NCBI GenBank assembly: GCA_947625905.1
Contig: CANQQJ010000006.1
Coordinates: 1-64,000, forward strand
DNA length: 64,000 nt
Source: an uncultured Clostridia bacterium
GTDB taxonomy: Bacteria; Bacillota; Clostridia; Monoglobales; Monoglobaceae
Direction: 5' to 3'
Part shown: positions 42,811 through 51,119 of the stretch, in pieces
How the letters are laid out: each line of letters opens with the position of its first letter
How positions within the stretch are numbered: position 1 is the stretch's first letter
The notes under the pieces: model-generated
Databases searched by the model: none
The model's input: only the letters and a program-made list of their open reading frames with translations
What the model was told of the DNA's origin: nothing
Made by a program: the position numbers and the translations under genes

Positions 42811-43601
42811 TATCTCACACCCAGTTCCTTTAATATCTCATGCGCCTTTTGGGGATCATTGGCGGTCAATCCCACCGCGCCGCGTTCCACGGCAAGACGA
42901 TATATTTCGGGATCCTCGTTTGGATAATAAACCCAGGGCTCGATCCCTTTTGACGCGATCATGTCAAAATACTTTTTGTCCGCGACGATTTTTTCTTTGT
43001 CGAACAGACACATGCTGTACAAATAGCTGTACGGATCCTTTGTGAAAGAATCCCCCATGCAAGACAAGGGGAAATATCCTTCCTGACGATATTTGTGGCG
43101 GTATTTTTCCTCAACATATTCCAAAAGCTCACCGCTGAAGCTGTTGAGAATAACGTTTTCACCCATCCCGTATTGTTCGATCATGGCGATCGCATTGTCG
43201 CAACACGCAAATGCCCTATCGCCTTGCGCGGCGGGATAATCTTTGAACTCGATAATATATGTAAGGTCCCTGCGCGTTCGCGCAAGTTCCAGAAATTCGG
43301 CAAACGCAGGCACTCTTGTCCCCTTAAACTCATCAGATTTCCAGCTTCCCGCGTCAAGTTCTTTGATCTCGGCCAAGGTATGATCAAAGATAAAACCGGT
43401 GCCGTCGGTTGTTCGGTCCACCTTGTCGTCATGCATTACGATCAATTCTCCGTCTTTTGTCATATGCACATCTGTTTCGATCATGTCGATCTCAAGTCTC
43501 ATCGCGGATTCGAAAGACGGTATCGTGTTTTCGGGGAAATATCTCGAGTTACCGCGGTGCGCGTCAAGCATTACCCTTTTTTTCTGTTTTTCTTTTTGCA
43601 T
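42810..43601 (-). CDS. Glycerophosphodiester phosphodiesterase (GDPD)
   Basis: 263 residues without signal peptide, so cytoplasmic. Catalytic and metal residues are in place: H15-R16-G17 (LDAHRGNS), E24-N-T, E42 and D44 (IETDVHMTKDG) and H57 (VMHDDKVDRTTDGTG); C-terminal GAVGLTANDP is the usual last strand. It splits glycerophosphodiesters into an alcohol and glycerol phosphate. The ATG has GGAGG 8 nt upstream. It overlaps the glycerol-1-phosphate dehydrogenase by one base, suggesting that its product or a related phosphoglycerol is oxidised next. It is otherwise embedded in a uronate-type operon. Confidence 0.9.
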   Translation of the reverse strand: MQKEKQKKRVMLDAHRGNSRYFPENTIPSFESAMRLEIDMIETDVHMTKDGELIVMHDDKVDRTTDGTGFIFDHTLAEIKELDAGSWKSDEFKGTRVPAFAEFLELARTRRDLTYIIEFKDYPAAQGDRAFACCDNAIAMIEQYGMGENVILNSFSGELLEYVEEKYRHKYRQEGYFPLSCMGDSFTKDPYSYLYSMCLFDKEKIVADKKYFDMIASKGIEPWVYYPNEDPEIYRLAVERGAVGLTANDPQKAHEILKELGVR

Positions 43602-43659
43602 TATGTATACCTCCGTTATGGCGTAATTTATGTTCTGCTTTTTATAATGCGGTCCTTAT

Positions 43660-44418
43660 TTATCTGCCCAAGTATCCGCCGTCTACCGGAATAACGGCTC
43701 CGCTCAAATAATCAGATGCCGAGGATGCGAGAAAGACCGCTATACCCTTCATATCGTCCGGGGTTCCCCACCGTCCCATAGGTATACGCGACAGGATCTC
43801 CGTGTTTCTGTTTTTGTCCTCGATCAATTTTGTGTTCATCTCGGTCGCCATATAACCGGGCGCGATAGCGTTTACATTTATCCCCTTTGACGCCCACTCG
43901 TTCGATAAGGCCTTTGTAAGCTGAGCCACTCCGCCTTTGGCGGCAGCGTATGCCGGCACCGTGAACCCACCGAAAAAGCTGAGCATCGAGGCAAGATTTA
44001 TGATTTTACCGCCGCCGTTTTTCAGCATTTCTCTGCCCGCGAGCCTGCACAGTATAAATACCGCTTTTAAGTTTACATTTATAACATCTTCAAAATCTTT
44101 GACCAAAAAATCCTCACACTTGTTTCTGCGCTGTATGCCCGCGTTATTGACAAGAATATCAATTTTTCCGCCAAGCATATTCAGCGCTTTCCCAAATGCC
44201 GATCCTATTTCTGCATCGTTAAACAGATCACATTTAACGGCACAGCATTTATATCCTTTTTTCTTCATTTCCTCTTCCGCATCAAATACACTGTCGCTCG
44301 ACGCGGCAATACAAACAAACGCGCCCGCCTCGCAAAGGCCTTCGGCTATGCCCCTGCCGAGTCCGCGGTTTCCTCCGGTAACGATTGCGGTTTTTCCGCT
44401 TAAATCAAACATACTCAT
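43660..44418 (-). CDS. kduD: SDR dehydrogenase, KduD-like (2-dehydro-3-deoxy-D-gluconate 5-dehydrogenase)
   Basis: 252 residues with MFDLSGKTAIVTGGNRGLGRGIAE (3-26), ILVNNAGIQRR, catalytic S144, Y157 and K161, and C-terminal YLSGAVIPVDGGYLGR. The NNAGIQRR and GGY segments are characteristic of KduD, which reduces 2,5-diketo-3-deoxygluconate in pectin and other uronate pathways. ATG 44418, with GGAGG about 11 nt upstream. The nearby GH105 hydrolase would release the unsaturated uronate feeding this step. No KduI, KdgK or KDPG aldolase gene is in the window. Confidence 0.82.
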   Translation of the reverse strand: MSMFDLSGKTAIVTGGNRGLGRGIAEGLCEAGAFVCIAASSDSVFDAEEEMKKKGYKCCAVKCDLFNDAEIGSAFGKALNMLGGKIDILVNNAGIQRRNKCEDFLVKDFEDVINVNLKAVFILCRLAGREMLKNGGGKIINLASMLSFFGGFTVPAYAAAKGGVAQLTKALSNEWASKGINVNAIAPGYMATEMNTKLIEDKNRNTEILSRIPMGRWGTPDDMKGIAVFLASSASDYLSGAVIPVDGGYLGR

Positions 44419-44449
44419 TTCCGTATTCGCCTCCGCTTATTTAATTCCG

Positions 44450-45454
44450 TTAAAATTTGAACATGACTTTGATCGCGCCGCTGCCTTTTGTGAAAAGCAA
44501 ATTAAACGCTTCATCGACCCGCTCGGGCTCCATAACATGAGTTATGAGCTTTTCATACAGCGGTTCCTTTTGCGCCAGGTCTATAGCGGCTTCAAAATCC
44601 TTTTGTCTGTACACTCTTACAAAATCAATAGAGAGTTCTTTTGCCATTCCTTTAAAAAGCGGCAGTTCAGCGGGCTTTTTATACGAGGCCACTATAACGA
44701 TCTGACCCTTTACCTTGACCACATCCAAAAGCTTATCGGCGACAGCGGCAGCGCCCGCGCAGTCATAAACTCTGTCAAACCCGTCACCGGCTGTTTTTTG
44801 CATTGTTACTGAAACCACATCGTCAACTGTCGGATCAATTACGTTAAAACCGAGTTCTCTTGCCATATTAATTCTTTTTTCATCCGTTTCGGCAAGAAGC
44901 AGTTGTCCGACGCCGCAGTTCTTCAAAGTAAGAGCGAGGCACAGACCGATGGTTCCGCACCCGAATATTAACGCGCTGTCACCGGGAGTAAATCCGGTTT
45001 CGCGCACGGTATGGACCGTTACGGCTATTGGCTCAACAAACGCGCCTGCTTTGTTTGATAAACCGTTCGGAATCGGAATAATTTGCTTCTTTGGTATCGA
45101 GACTATCTCGGCCATTCCTCCGTCTTTATCTATACCATACAGCCCGAGAGTGTTGCAGACATGACCGTTTCCGTTTCTGCAGGGAGTGCAGTTTCCGCAC
45201 GAGATAAGCGGATACGCAGTCACAGATGTCCCCGCCTTGAGTGTGTCCGTATCCTCCATGAGGACGCCCGAAAACTCATGTCCTATAGTGAGCGGCGCCT
45301 TTGCCCTGGGATGGGTCCCGGCATATATATTCAGATCTGTGCCGCAAATTCCGGCATACTCAACGCGTATTTTGGCGCATCCGTCCTCTCCGGGCGGTTC
45401 CGCACAGTCCACAATATCGACATTGTTTGCTCCTAAAAATTTAATTGCTTTCAT
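44450..45454 (-). CDS. Zinc-dependent MDR dehydrogenase (sorbitol/threonine dehydrogenase-like)
   Basis: 334 residues. Catalytic zinc ligands C37 (GICGTDLNIY), H59 and E60 (IGHEFSG), structural zinc cysteines C86, C89, C92 and C100 (CGNCTPCRNGNGHVC), and NAD-binding FGCGTIGLCLALTLK are all intact, in contrast to the zinc-less MDRs of the twin cassettes. Its ATG overlaps the TAA of the hydroxyacid dehydrogenase (TAATG), and GGAGGT lies 8 nt upstream. It probably oxidises a polyol or sugar acid such as altronate- or gluconate-type intermediates; substrate is inferred from context only. Confidence 0.88.
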   Translation of the reverse strand: MKAIKFLGANNVDIVDCAEPPGEDGCAKIRVEYAGICGTDLNIYAGTHPRAKAPLTIGHEFSGVLMEDTDTLKAGTSVTAYPLISCGNCTPCRNGNGHVCNTLGLYGIDKDGGMAEIVSIPKKQIIPIPNGLSNKAGAFVEPIAVTVHTVRETGFTPGDSALIFGCGTIGLCLALTLKNCGVGQLLLAETDEKRINMARELGFNVIDPTVDDVVSVTMQKTAGDGFDRVYDCAGAAAVADKLLDVVKVKGQIVIVASYKKPAELPLFKGMAKELSIDFVRVYRQKDFEAAIDLAQKEPLYEKLITHVMEPERVDEAFNLLFTKGSGAIKVMFKF

Positions 45455-46428
45455 TATAAATTACCTCCAAAGTTTACGGGATAATGCACTTTCTCCCCGT
45501 TTAAAAATCTAACGGCCTCTTCGGCCGCCTTTCTTTTAAGCTCTCTCGACGACTGCTCCGAATACCACGATGTATGAGGAGTAACTATGAAATTATCAAA
45601 GGCCAGCAGCGGGTCATTCTTCCGCATAGGCTCATTTTCAACGACGTCAAGAGCCGCACCCGCAATTTCGTTGTTTTCAAGCGCCTTTAACAAAGCGGCT
45701 TCATCAATGATACCGCCGCGCGCCGTATTTATTATATAAGCTTTATTTTTCATCTTGTTAAATTCATTTGCGGAAAACATGTGATAAGTGCTCTCATCAA
45801 GCGGACAGTGTATGGAAATAATATCGGAAAGCTCAAGAAGCTCATCGAATTTAACAAATTCAATAAAATCGGAAAGCTCATGCCTTTTGTCTGTGTACTC
45901 TATATCATAAGCAATGATTTTTGACCCGAGGGACCTTGCCCTTTTTGCGAACTCGCTTCCTATCCGTCCGACTCCGCATATGCCTATCGTCGCTTCGCTG
46001 AAACGATGTATCGGGATCCCTTTTTGATAATCCCAAATTCCGCCGCGGATCAGATTTGATGATAACACGACCTTCCTCGTGAGCGCCATCATAAGTGCCA
46101 ACGCTTGGTCAGCAACTTCGCGGGTCCCGTAATCGGGCACATTGCAGATCTGCACGCCAAACTCCGCGGCGTCACGCAAATTTATGTTATCGACTCCGAC
46201 CCCGTATCTGACAATGCATTTGACTTCCGGCAGTGCCTCAAATATTTTTCTGTCCATTAAAACATATTGATTCAAAAGCACCGCCGCGCCTTTACATTCG
46301 CGGATAACCTCCTTCTGTGTCTTGCAGCGGAGCCGCTTAAATTCGAATCCCGCGCTTTCAAAAACAGTCTTTTCCTCTTCTATATCAGCATGATCCAAAT
46401 CACAGATAATAACTTTTGTGTTGTTCAT
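45454..46428 (-). CDS. D-isomer-specific 2-hydroxyacid dehydrogenase
   Basis: 324 residues from ATG 46428 (AAGGAG 10 nt upstream); a longer frame to 46521 overlaps the GH105 gene and lacks a ribosome site. NAD-binding GICGVGRIGSEFAKRA, substrate arginine in INTARGGIIDE, glutamate in VVENEPM and catalytic histidine in VTPHTSWYSEQ are present. It should interconvert a 2-keto acid and a D-2-hydroxy acid. It is coupled to the zinc MDR gene downstream. Phosphoglycerate- or glyoxylate-type activity is possible; the family does not tell. Confidence 0.88.
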   Translation of the reverse strand: MNNTKVIICDLDHADIEEEKTVFESAGFEFKRLRCKTQKEVIRECKGAAVLLNQYVLMDRKIFEALPEVKCIVRYGVGVDNINLRDAAEFGVQICNVPDYGTREVADQALALMMALTRKVVLSSNLIRGGIWDYQKGIPIHRFSEATIGICGVGRIGSEFAKRARSLGSKIIAYDIEYTDKRHELSDFIEFVKFDELLELSDIISIHCPLDESTYHMFSANEFNKMKNKAYIINTARGGIIDEAALLKALENNEIAGAALDVVENEPMRKNDPLLAFDNFIVTPHTSWYSEQSSRELKRKAAEEAVRFLNGEKVHYPVNFGGNL

Positions 46429-46456
46429 TTTTAGCAGTCTCCTTTTAAATTGTTTA

Positions 46457-47527
46457 TCAACACTCAGATCCCTGAAAATCAACGTCAACAATGCCGTTTC
46501 TGTATGCCTCAATGAGCGCAAGCATCAAGCAGCCGTAAGAATGGACTTCATCCTTGCGCGGATGGACCTCTGTAAGATACGCGGCGATCGTTCCCTTGTT
46601 TTCTCCGGAGCCCGGGCATAAACAGCCCTGACATGACATATTGGTCGAATAATCATCATTGATAAAATATTTGACAAGAGCTTCAATCGCTGACTTAAAA
46701 GGCTCCCCGAACTCCTCCTTGTTCAGCAATCCGAGCCGCAGACCCGCCCCGATCCCGTATGCGATCAATCCGCTGCCCGACGATTCATCCCAGGCGCATT
46801 CGCTTGTTATCTCCTGCCTCCAAACGCCTTTATGCGTCTGATATTTCAAAACCGCTCTCGATAATCTTATATAGATATCCTCCAGCTTTTTTCTGTACGG
46901 AGATGTTTTCGGCATTTCCTCAAGCAATGCCGCGAATCCGACGTAAGCCCAGCCGTTTCCCCTGCTCCAATGGTCGCATGAAACAAGCCTTATGTCCTCT
47001 CGGAATCCGCGTGACTGATGGAGGAGCCCGCATGTCTTATCCAGCAATTCTTCGCATAATTTAATTGTCTGCTCCGCGGCAAAATTCACATATCTTTCCT
47101 CGTTAAGCGCCATGCCGGCATATGTCATGAACGGAGCGACCGCATATATTGTGTCGATCCATATCCGCTCCTTTTCCGGGCGCGCGGGCATACACATTAT
47201 TCCGTTTGAGTCCGTCGGCGCCGCAAGAGTCCTTTCGGCGTGATCTCTGATATCCTCGCGGGCTTCGTCGTAAAAACCCTTATAAAACAGGTATGCCGCT
47301 CCGGCTCCGCCGATCTTATAATTCTCGAAATTATAACGCGGATGATTCTCTTTATTCGGATACTCTTTTAATATTTCTTTACATTTATTTAATAGGATAT
47401 CATTGTTTGTCGTCACGGCCGCGACAGACAGCGCGTAAATTGCAAGCAGGCCGTAATAATGTATAATTTCCGAATGTGTGTTCTCATATCTTTCAAACAG
47501 CTTTTCCGCCAATTCGATCGTGTTCAT
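46457..47527 (-). CDS. GH105-like unsaturated glycuronyl hydrolase
   Basis: 356 residues from ATG 47527 (GGGGG 7 nt upstream; an in-frame ATG at 47551 lacks spacing). It has the six-hairpin (alpha/alpha)6 pattern, no signal peptide, and the family landmarks MCMPARPEKERIWIDTIYAV (D125 is the likely catalytic aspartate) and CDHWSRGNGWAY (H186-W193). Such enzymes hydrate the 4,5-double bond left by polysaccharide lyases and release 5-keto-4-deoxyuronate. This fits a lyase-like surface protein upstream (55372-59232) and KduD downstream. GH88 is the main alternative. Confidence 0.83.
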   Translation of the reverse strand: MNTIELAEKLFERYENTHSEIIHYYGLLAIYALSVAAVTTNNDILLNKCKEILKEYPNKENHPRYNFENYKIGGAGAAYLFYKGFYDEAREDIRDHAERTLAAPTDSNGIMCMPARPEKERIWIDTIYAVAPFMTYAGMALNEERYVNFAAEQTIKLCEELLDKTCGLLHQSRGFREDIRLVSCDHWSRGNGWAYVGFAALLEEMPKTSPYRKKLEDIYIRLSRAVLKYQTHKGVWRQEITSECAWDESSGSGLIAYGIGAGLRLGLLNKEEFGEPFKSAIEALVKYFINDDYSTNMSCQGCLCPGSGENKGTIAAYLTEVHPRKDEVHSYGCLMLALIEAYRNGIVDVDFQGSEC

Positions 47528-47582
47528 CGCATAACCCCCATTATTTTTCACTCATAAAACAAGCCTCAAATTTTTTGAAAGC

Positions 47583-48290
47583 TCAGCCGCCGTATTTGCT
47601 GAAGCTTTCAAAGTCAACCGAGTGAAGCTGGATATTTTCGCTCAGACCCGCGACAAAAAGTATGACTTCCACGACATCCTCGGCCTGCATAAGCTTTGTT
47701 CTGTCAACCTTTCGCGTTCCCCAGAACGCGGTGTCAGCACCGCCGGGGTTTATTGTCGACACATGTATTCCCTTCGGGGCAAGCTGAAGCAGCAGGCCTT
47801 CCGATAATTTATTCACAGCCGCCTTTGCCATGCAGTATATGGGCGCGTTCGCGTTTGTGTTCCTGGCCGCCATGCTTCCGATGTTTATTATCTTTGAAGG
47901 GTTGGCCGCATACTCGGAAAAATGCTTGCTCATCAGAAATGCGCCCTTTACATTCACATCCATCATGATGTCATAATCCCGAGCCGACGCGCTGTCGTAC
48001 TTTGTTGGGATCGAAAGTCCCGCGAGGTTGATCAACAGGTCAAGTTTCCCGAGCGCGGCGGCCTTTTTTATAAATGCTTCAACCTCTTGTTCGGATGTAA
48101 CATCGACCACTTCCGAGATGAGCTTGCAGTCAAAATCTTTTTTCAGCTTCTCGGTTTGTTCCGTCAAGCTCTTTTTGTCATTTGAGCATATTGCAAGATT
48201 TGCGCCGCCGCCTGCAAATTTTTCGCACAGAAGCTTTCCCATGCCGCCGCTGGCGCCCGTTATTACAATGTTTTTACCCGTAAAATTCAT
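47583..48290 (-). CDS. SDR-family oxidoreductase
   Basis: 235 residues from ATG 48290 (GGGAG 5-6 nt upstream; the codons above it are not preceded by a site). Nucleotide motif TGASGGMG (11-18), NLAG, catalytic S139, Y152 and K156 (YCMAK), then NPGGADTAFWG. It lacks the usual C-terminal GQxxxVDGG and ends SVDFESFSKYGG instead. Cotranscribed between the RraA-like and GH105 genes. Substrate unknown, presumably a sugar acid or keto sugar. Confidence 0.85.
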   Translation of the reverse strand: MNFTGKNIVITGASGGMGKLLCEKFAGGGANLAICSNDKKSLTEQTEKLKKDFDCKLISEVVDVTSEQEVEAFIKKAAALGKLDLLINLAGLSIPTKYDSASARDYDIMMDVNVKGAFLMSKHFSEYAANPSKIINIGSMAARNTNANAPIYCMAKAAVNKLSEGLLLQLAPKGIHVSTINPGGADTAFWGTRKVDRTKLMQAEDVVEVILFVAGLSENIQLHSVDFESFSKYGG

Positions 48291-48371
48291 TTTTCTCTCC
48301 CATCGGCACAAAATACGTCGGTCCGCAGCCCGTGCCGCGGCATAATTTGCAGACCTTGTTTAAAGCTCGTT

Positions 48372-49058
48372 TTAAAAATACCCGCCGTTCTTTACAACGT
48401 CGATCGCTTTCATTCCGTCGTTTACCATATCCTTAATATGCACTTCGTTTTTGAGTATTTGTTCCGCCTCGCATAAAACATCATATGCCATATCGCGCGG
48501 CACAACAATACATCCGTCAATATCGCAGCATATTATATCTCCGGGATCGATATGCGTGTTTCCGATCATGATAGGTTTTTGGTAGTTTATCATTCTGAAT
48601 CTTCCGAGCATTCCGTTTGAACTTCTGTATCTGCAAAACACCGGAAAATTCTGTTCCAGCACCTTATCTGTATCTCTGACGCCGCCGTCCACAACCGCTC
48701 CGCGGCAGCCCCTTCTTTTGGCCGCCATCGTCATTATCTCGCCCCACTGAGCAGATTCGTCGTCGCCGCTTGTGTCCCATACGCATATGCTGTTTTTGGT
48801 AATGCTCTCCAGCATCATCGCCCGCTGCTCCATTTCATCCGCAACGTCCAAGTTTTTTGAGCCCTTGATCGTAAAAGCGATACCGCAGGCCTTCATTCCG
48901 TCTTTGATCGGCACGATCGTGTTTGGCAGCGTTTGGTACAAAAGCCCTTTTGCTCTCAAAACATCGTTTATCATCGGCGTCGTTACCGACTCGTATCTCT
49001 CGCAAATTTCATCATCGGAAATCGGCAGTTTTTTTATTTTTGAAATTACTTTTCCCAT
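48372..49058 (-). CDS. RraA-family protein (possible 4-hydroxy-4-methyl-2-oxoglutarate aldolase-like lyase)
   Basis: 228 residues from ATG 49058 (GAGGTG 6 nt upstream). Family features: N-terminal ISDDEICERYESVTTPMIND, substrate-loop RGAVVDGGVRD, and PGDIICCDIDGCIVVPRD. RraA-fold proteins are either RNase E inhibitors or divalent-metal aldolases/decarboxylases acting on 2-oxo acids. In a sugar-acid operon of a Gram-positive the lyase role is far likelier. It could cleave the keto acid made by the dehydrogenases nearby, an inference. Confidence 0.83.
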   Translation of the reverse strand: MGKVISKIKKLPISDDEICERYESVTTPMINDVLRAKGLLYQTLPNTIVPIKDGMKACGIAFTIKGSKNLDVADEMEQRAMMLESITKNSICVWDTSGDDESAQWGEIMTMAAKRRGCRGAVVDGGVRDTDKVLEQNFPVFCRYRSSNGMLGRFRMINYQKPIMIGNTHIDPGDIICCDIDGCIVVPRDMAYDVLCEAEQILKNEVHIKDMVNDGMKAIDVVKNGGYF

Positions 49059-49132
49059 CAATATCACCTCTAATAGTTATAGCAGAGTTTTATTCGATTC
49101 ATCACCGAAACACTTATGTTATACCGCGCTTA

Positions 49133-50065
49133 TCATCCTTTAATAGAGCCTATCATCACGCCCTGAACAAAGTACTTTTGCACAAACGGATAAATAATGA
49201 GAACCGGCACGACAGAAACGATTATAAGCGAATATTTAAGCAGTTCGGACAGTCCTTCCTTTGCGGCGGCCAGTTCGGAATCATAAACCATATTCGCGCT
49301 TATTTTGTTTGAAACCAAAATATCCTTCAAAACAATTTGCAGCGGATAAAGGTTTTCGTTTCTCAAATAAATCAAAGCGTGGAAGTACATATTCCAGTAA
49401 CTGATAGCGTAGTACAAAGTAATGACCGCTATTACCGGCTTTGAAAGCGGTATGACAAATTTAGTGAAAAACTTAAAATCGCCGCATCCGTCGACCTGCG
49501 CCGCTTCCATCAATTCTCTCGGGATGTTTGACTTTATAAAGGTACACACAACGATCATATTGTATACCGAGATCGCGTTAGGTATAATTATCGCCCAGAC
49601 AGTATCCAGCATATGCAGATTGGAAACCAAAAGATATGTCGGTATCAGTCCGCCCGTAAAGATCATGGTGAACGTAAACAGAAGCATTATGCCTTTGCCG
49701 CCCGGCAGATCCTTTCTGGATAAAGGGTACGCGGCGCACAGCGTCAGCACAACATTGATAAATGTTCCGACTACCATGTAAAACAGTGAATTCAAATATG
49801 AACGGACAATGAGCTTATGTTGAAAAACCGCCTTATATCCCTCAAGGTTAAATTCAACGGGCCACAACAGCACTTTACCGGAGATAACCGCGTTCGGCGA
49901 CGAAAACGATGCGGCGACAACATATATCAGAGGGATCCCTATAATAATCACCGCAAAGACAAGCATCAGGTTAATAACTGTATAAAATACCCGGTCTTCA
50001 AACGCATCATTCATTTTTTTCTTATGTTTCGCGTTCTTGAATATCTTTTTTTCACTTCTTACCAT
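49133..50065 (-). CDS. Carbohydrate ABC transporter permease (LplC/YtcP-type)
   Basis: 310 residues. Basic N-terminus, six membrane spans beginning INLMLVFAVIIIGIPLIYVV, EAA loop LMEAAQVDGCGDFKFFTKF ending in IPLSKP, and C-terminal VQGVMIGSIKG, the standard ending of YtcP/LplC permeases. Its ATG lies 7 nt inside the end of the LplB-type gene, so the two are coupled. Typical imported ligands of this family are uronate-containing or complex oligosaccharides. No ATPase gene accompanies it. Confidence 0.92.
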   Translation of the reverse strand: MVRSEKKIFKNAKHKKKMNDAFEDRVFYTVINLMLVFAVIIIGIPLIYVVAASFSSPNAVISGKVLLWPVEFNLEGYKAVFQHKLIVRSYLNSLFYMVVGTFINVVLTLCAAYPLSRKDLPGGKGIMLLFTFTMIFTGGLIPTYLLVSNLHMLDTVWAIIIPNAISVYNMIVVCTFIKSNIPRELMEAAQVDGCGDFKFFTKFVIPLSKPVIAVITLYYAISYWNMYFHALIYLRNENLYPLQIVLKDILVSNKISANMVYDSELAAAKEGLSELLKYSLIIVSVVPVLIIYPFVQKYFVQGVMIGSIKG

Positions 50066-51018
50066 AAACTGTTGTCCCCCAATTTATTAGCGATTTTATT
50101 TACGCAGACGATCAAGATGAAATTTATCACGGAATCAAACATTCCGACAGCGGTCGCGTATGAATAGTCTCCGTTGTTCTGCAAGCCCTGCTTGTAAACG
50201 TAAGTTGGTATCATTTCGCTTTTCTGTATATTAAAGCTGTTCTGCATAAGCAGCGTTTTCTCATAGCCGACAGACATTATATGACCGCTGTTCAAGATCA
50301 GCAGGACAACTATTGTCGGCAGGATAGTCGGCAAGTCTATCATCCAAACCATCCTTACGCGGCTTGCTCCGTCCACACGCGCCGCATCATACAACTCGGT
50401 GTCCACCGCAGAAAGCGCGGCTATGTAAATTATTGAGTTCCAGCCCACATTCTGCCATATTCCGGACCATACATACACATGGTAAAACGCGTCGGGATCG
50501 CCCATAATGTTCGGAGCCTCAGTTCCGAACAAATGCTTGTAGATAACACCGTAGGTTCCCATCAGCGGGTTAAAGATCTGGTTCATCATACCGACTATGA
50601 CCACGACCGAAATAAAATGCGGCAAATACGTAACCGTCTGCACCAGCTTTTTGCGCGCCTTGCTTCTGATGCAATTCAAACAGATGGCAAGGAGGATCGC
50701 CGTCAAAGTGCTGCATATCAGCGAGTATACAGATACGGTCAGGGTGTTTTTGAGCAATCTCCAAAACTGGTAATTGTTTAAAAACCGCACAAGATTCTTC
50801 ATGCCGACCCACGGACTGTTCCATATACCTAAATTGGGAGAATAATCTTTAAACGCAATTTGCAGCCCGAACATGGGGATATATTTGAATATGATCAAAT
50901 ATATAAGCGGTGGAAGCAAAAGCAGATATAACTGCCAATGATTGACGATCTGTTTACCCCAATTTTTATAGCTTCTTCTCTTAGGCATTGCCGATAATGA
51001 TATCTCTTTACTTTGCAT
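50059..51018 (-). CDS. Carbohydrate ABC transporter permease (LplB-type)
   Basis: 319 residues from ATG 51018 (GGGAG 7 nt upstream; an in-frame TTG just before is less likely). First span LYLLLLPPLIYLIIFKYIPMFGLQIAF with FKDYSP is diagnostic of LplB permeases; EAA loop LYDAARVDGASRVRMVWMI, then LPTI; ends NKIANKLGDNSLW. It forms the importer with 49133-50065 and the lipoprotein at 51120-52790. A 12-bp hairpin precedes its start. Confidence 0.92.
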   Translation of the reverse strand: MQSKEISLSAMPKRRSYKNWGKQIVNHWQLYLLLLPPLIYLIIFKYIPMFGLQIAFKDYSPNLGIWNSPWVGMKNLVRFLNNYQFWRLLKNTLTVSVYSLICSTLTAILLAICLNCIRSKARKKLVQTVTYLPHFISVVVIVGMMNQIFNPLMGTYGVIYKHLFGTEAPNIMGDPDAFYHVYVWSGIWQNVGWNSIIYIAALSAVDTELYDAARVDGASRVRMVWMIDLPTILPTIVVLLILNSGHIMSVGYEKTLLMQNSFNIQKSEMIPTYVYKQGLQNNGDYSYATAVGMFDSVINFILIVCVNKIANKLGDNSLW

Positions 51019-51046
51019 ATTCAAACTCCCTTTTTCATTTCCCGAT

Positions 51047-51092
51047 CGGATACAACCGCCAATTTTAACACCACGATCAACGGCTGTATCCG
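51047..51092 (-). other. 12-bp hairpin between binding-protein and permease genes
   Basis: CGGATACAACCG (51047-51058) and CGGCTGTATCCG (51081-51092) pair over 12 bp on the minus-strand RNA, one pair being G-U, with a 22-nt loop. It lies between the lipoprotein stop (51120) and the permease ribosome site. It probably protects or limits read-through so that the binding protein is made in excess. A T-tract is lacking. Confidence 0.6.
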
Positions 51093-51119
51093 AATACTCA
51101 CTCCCAATATTATATTGTT

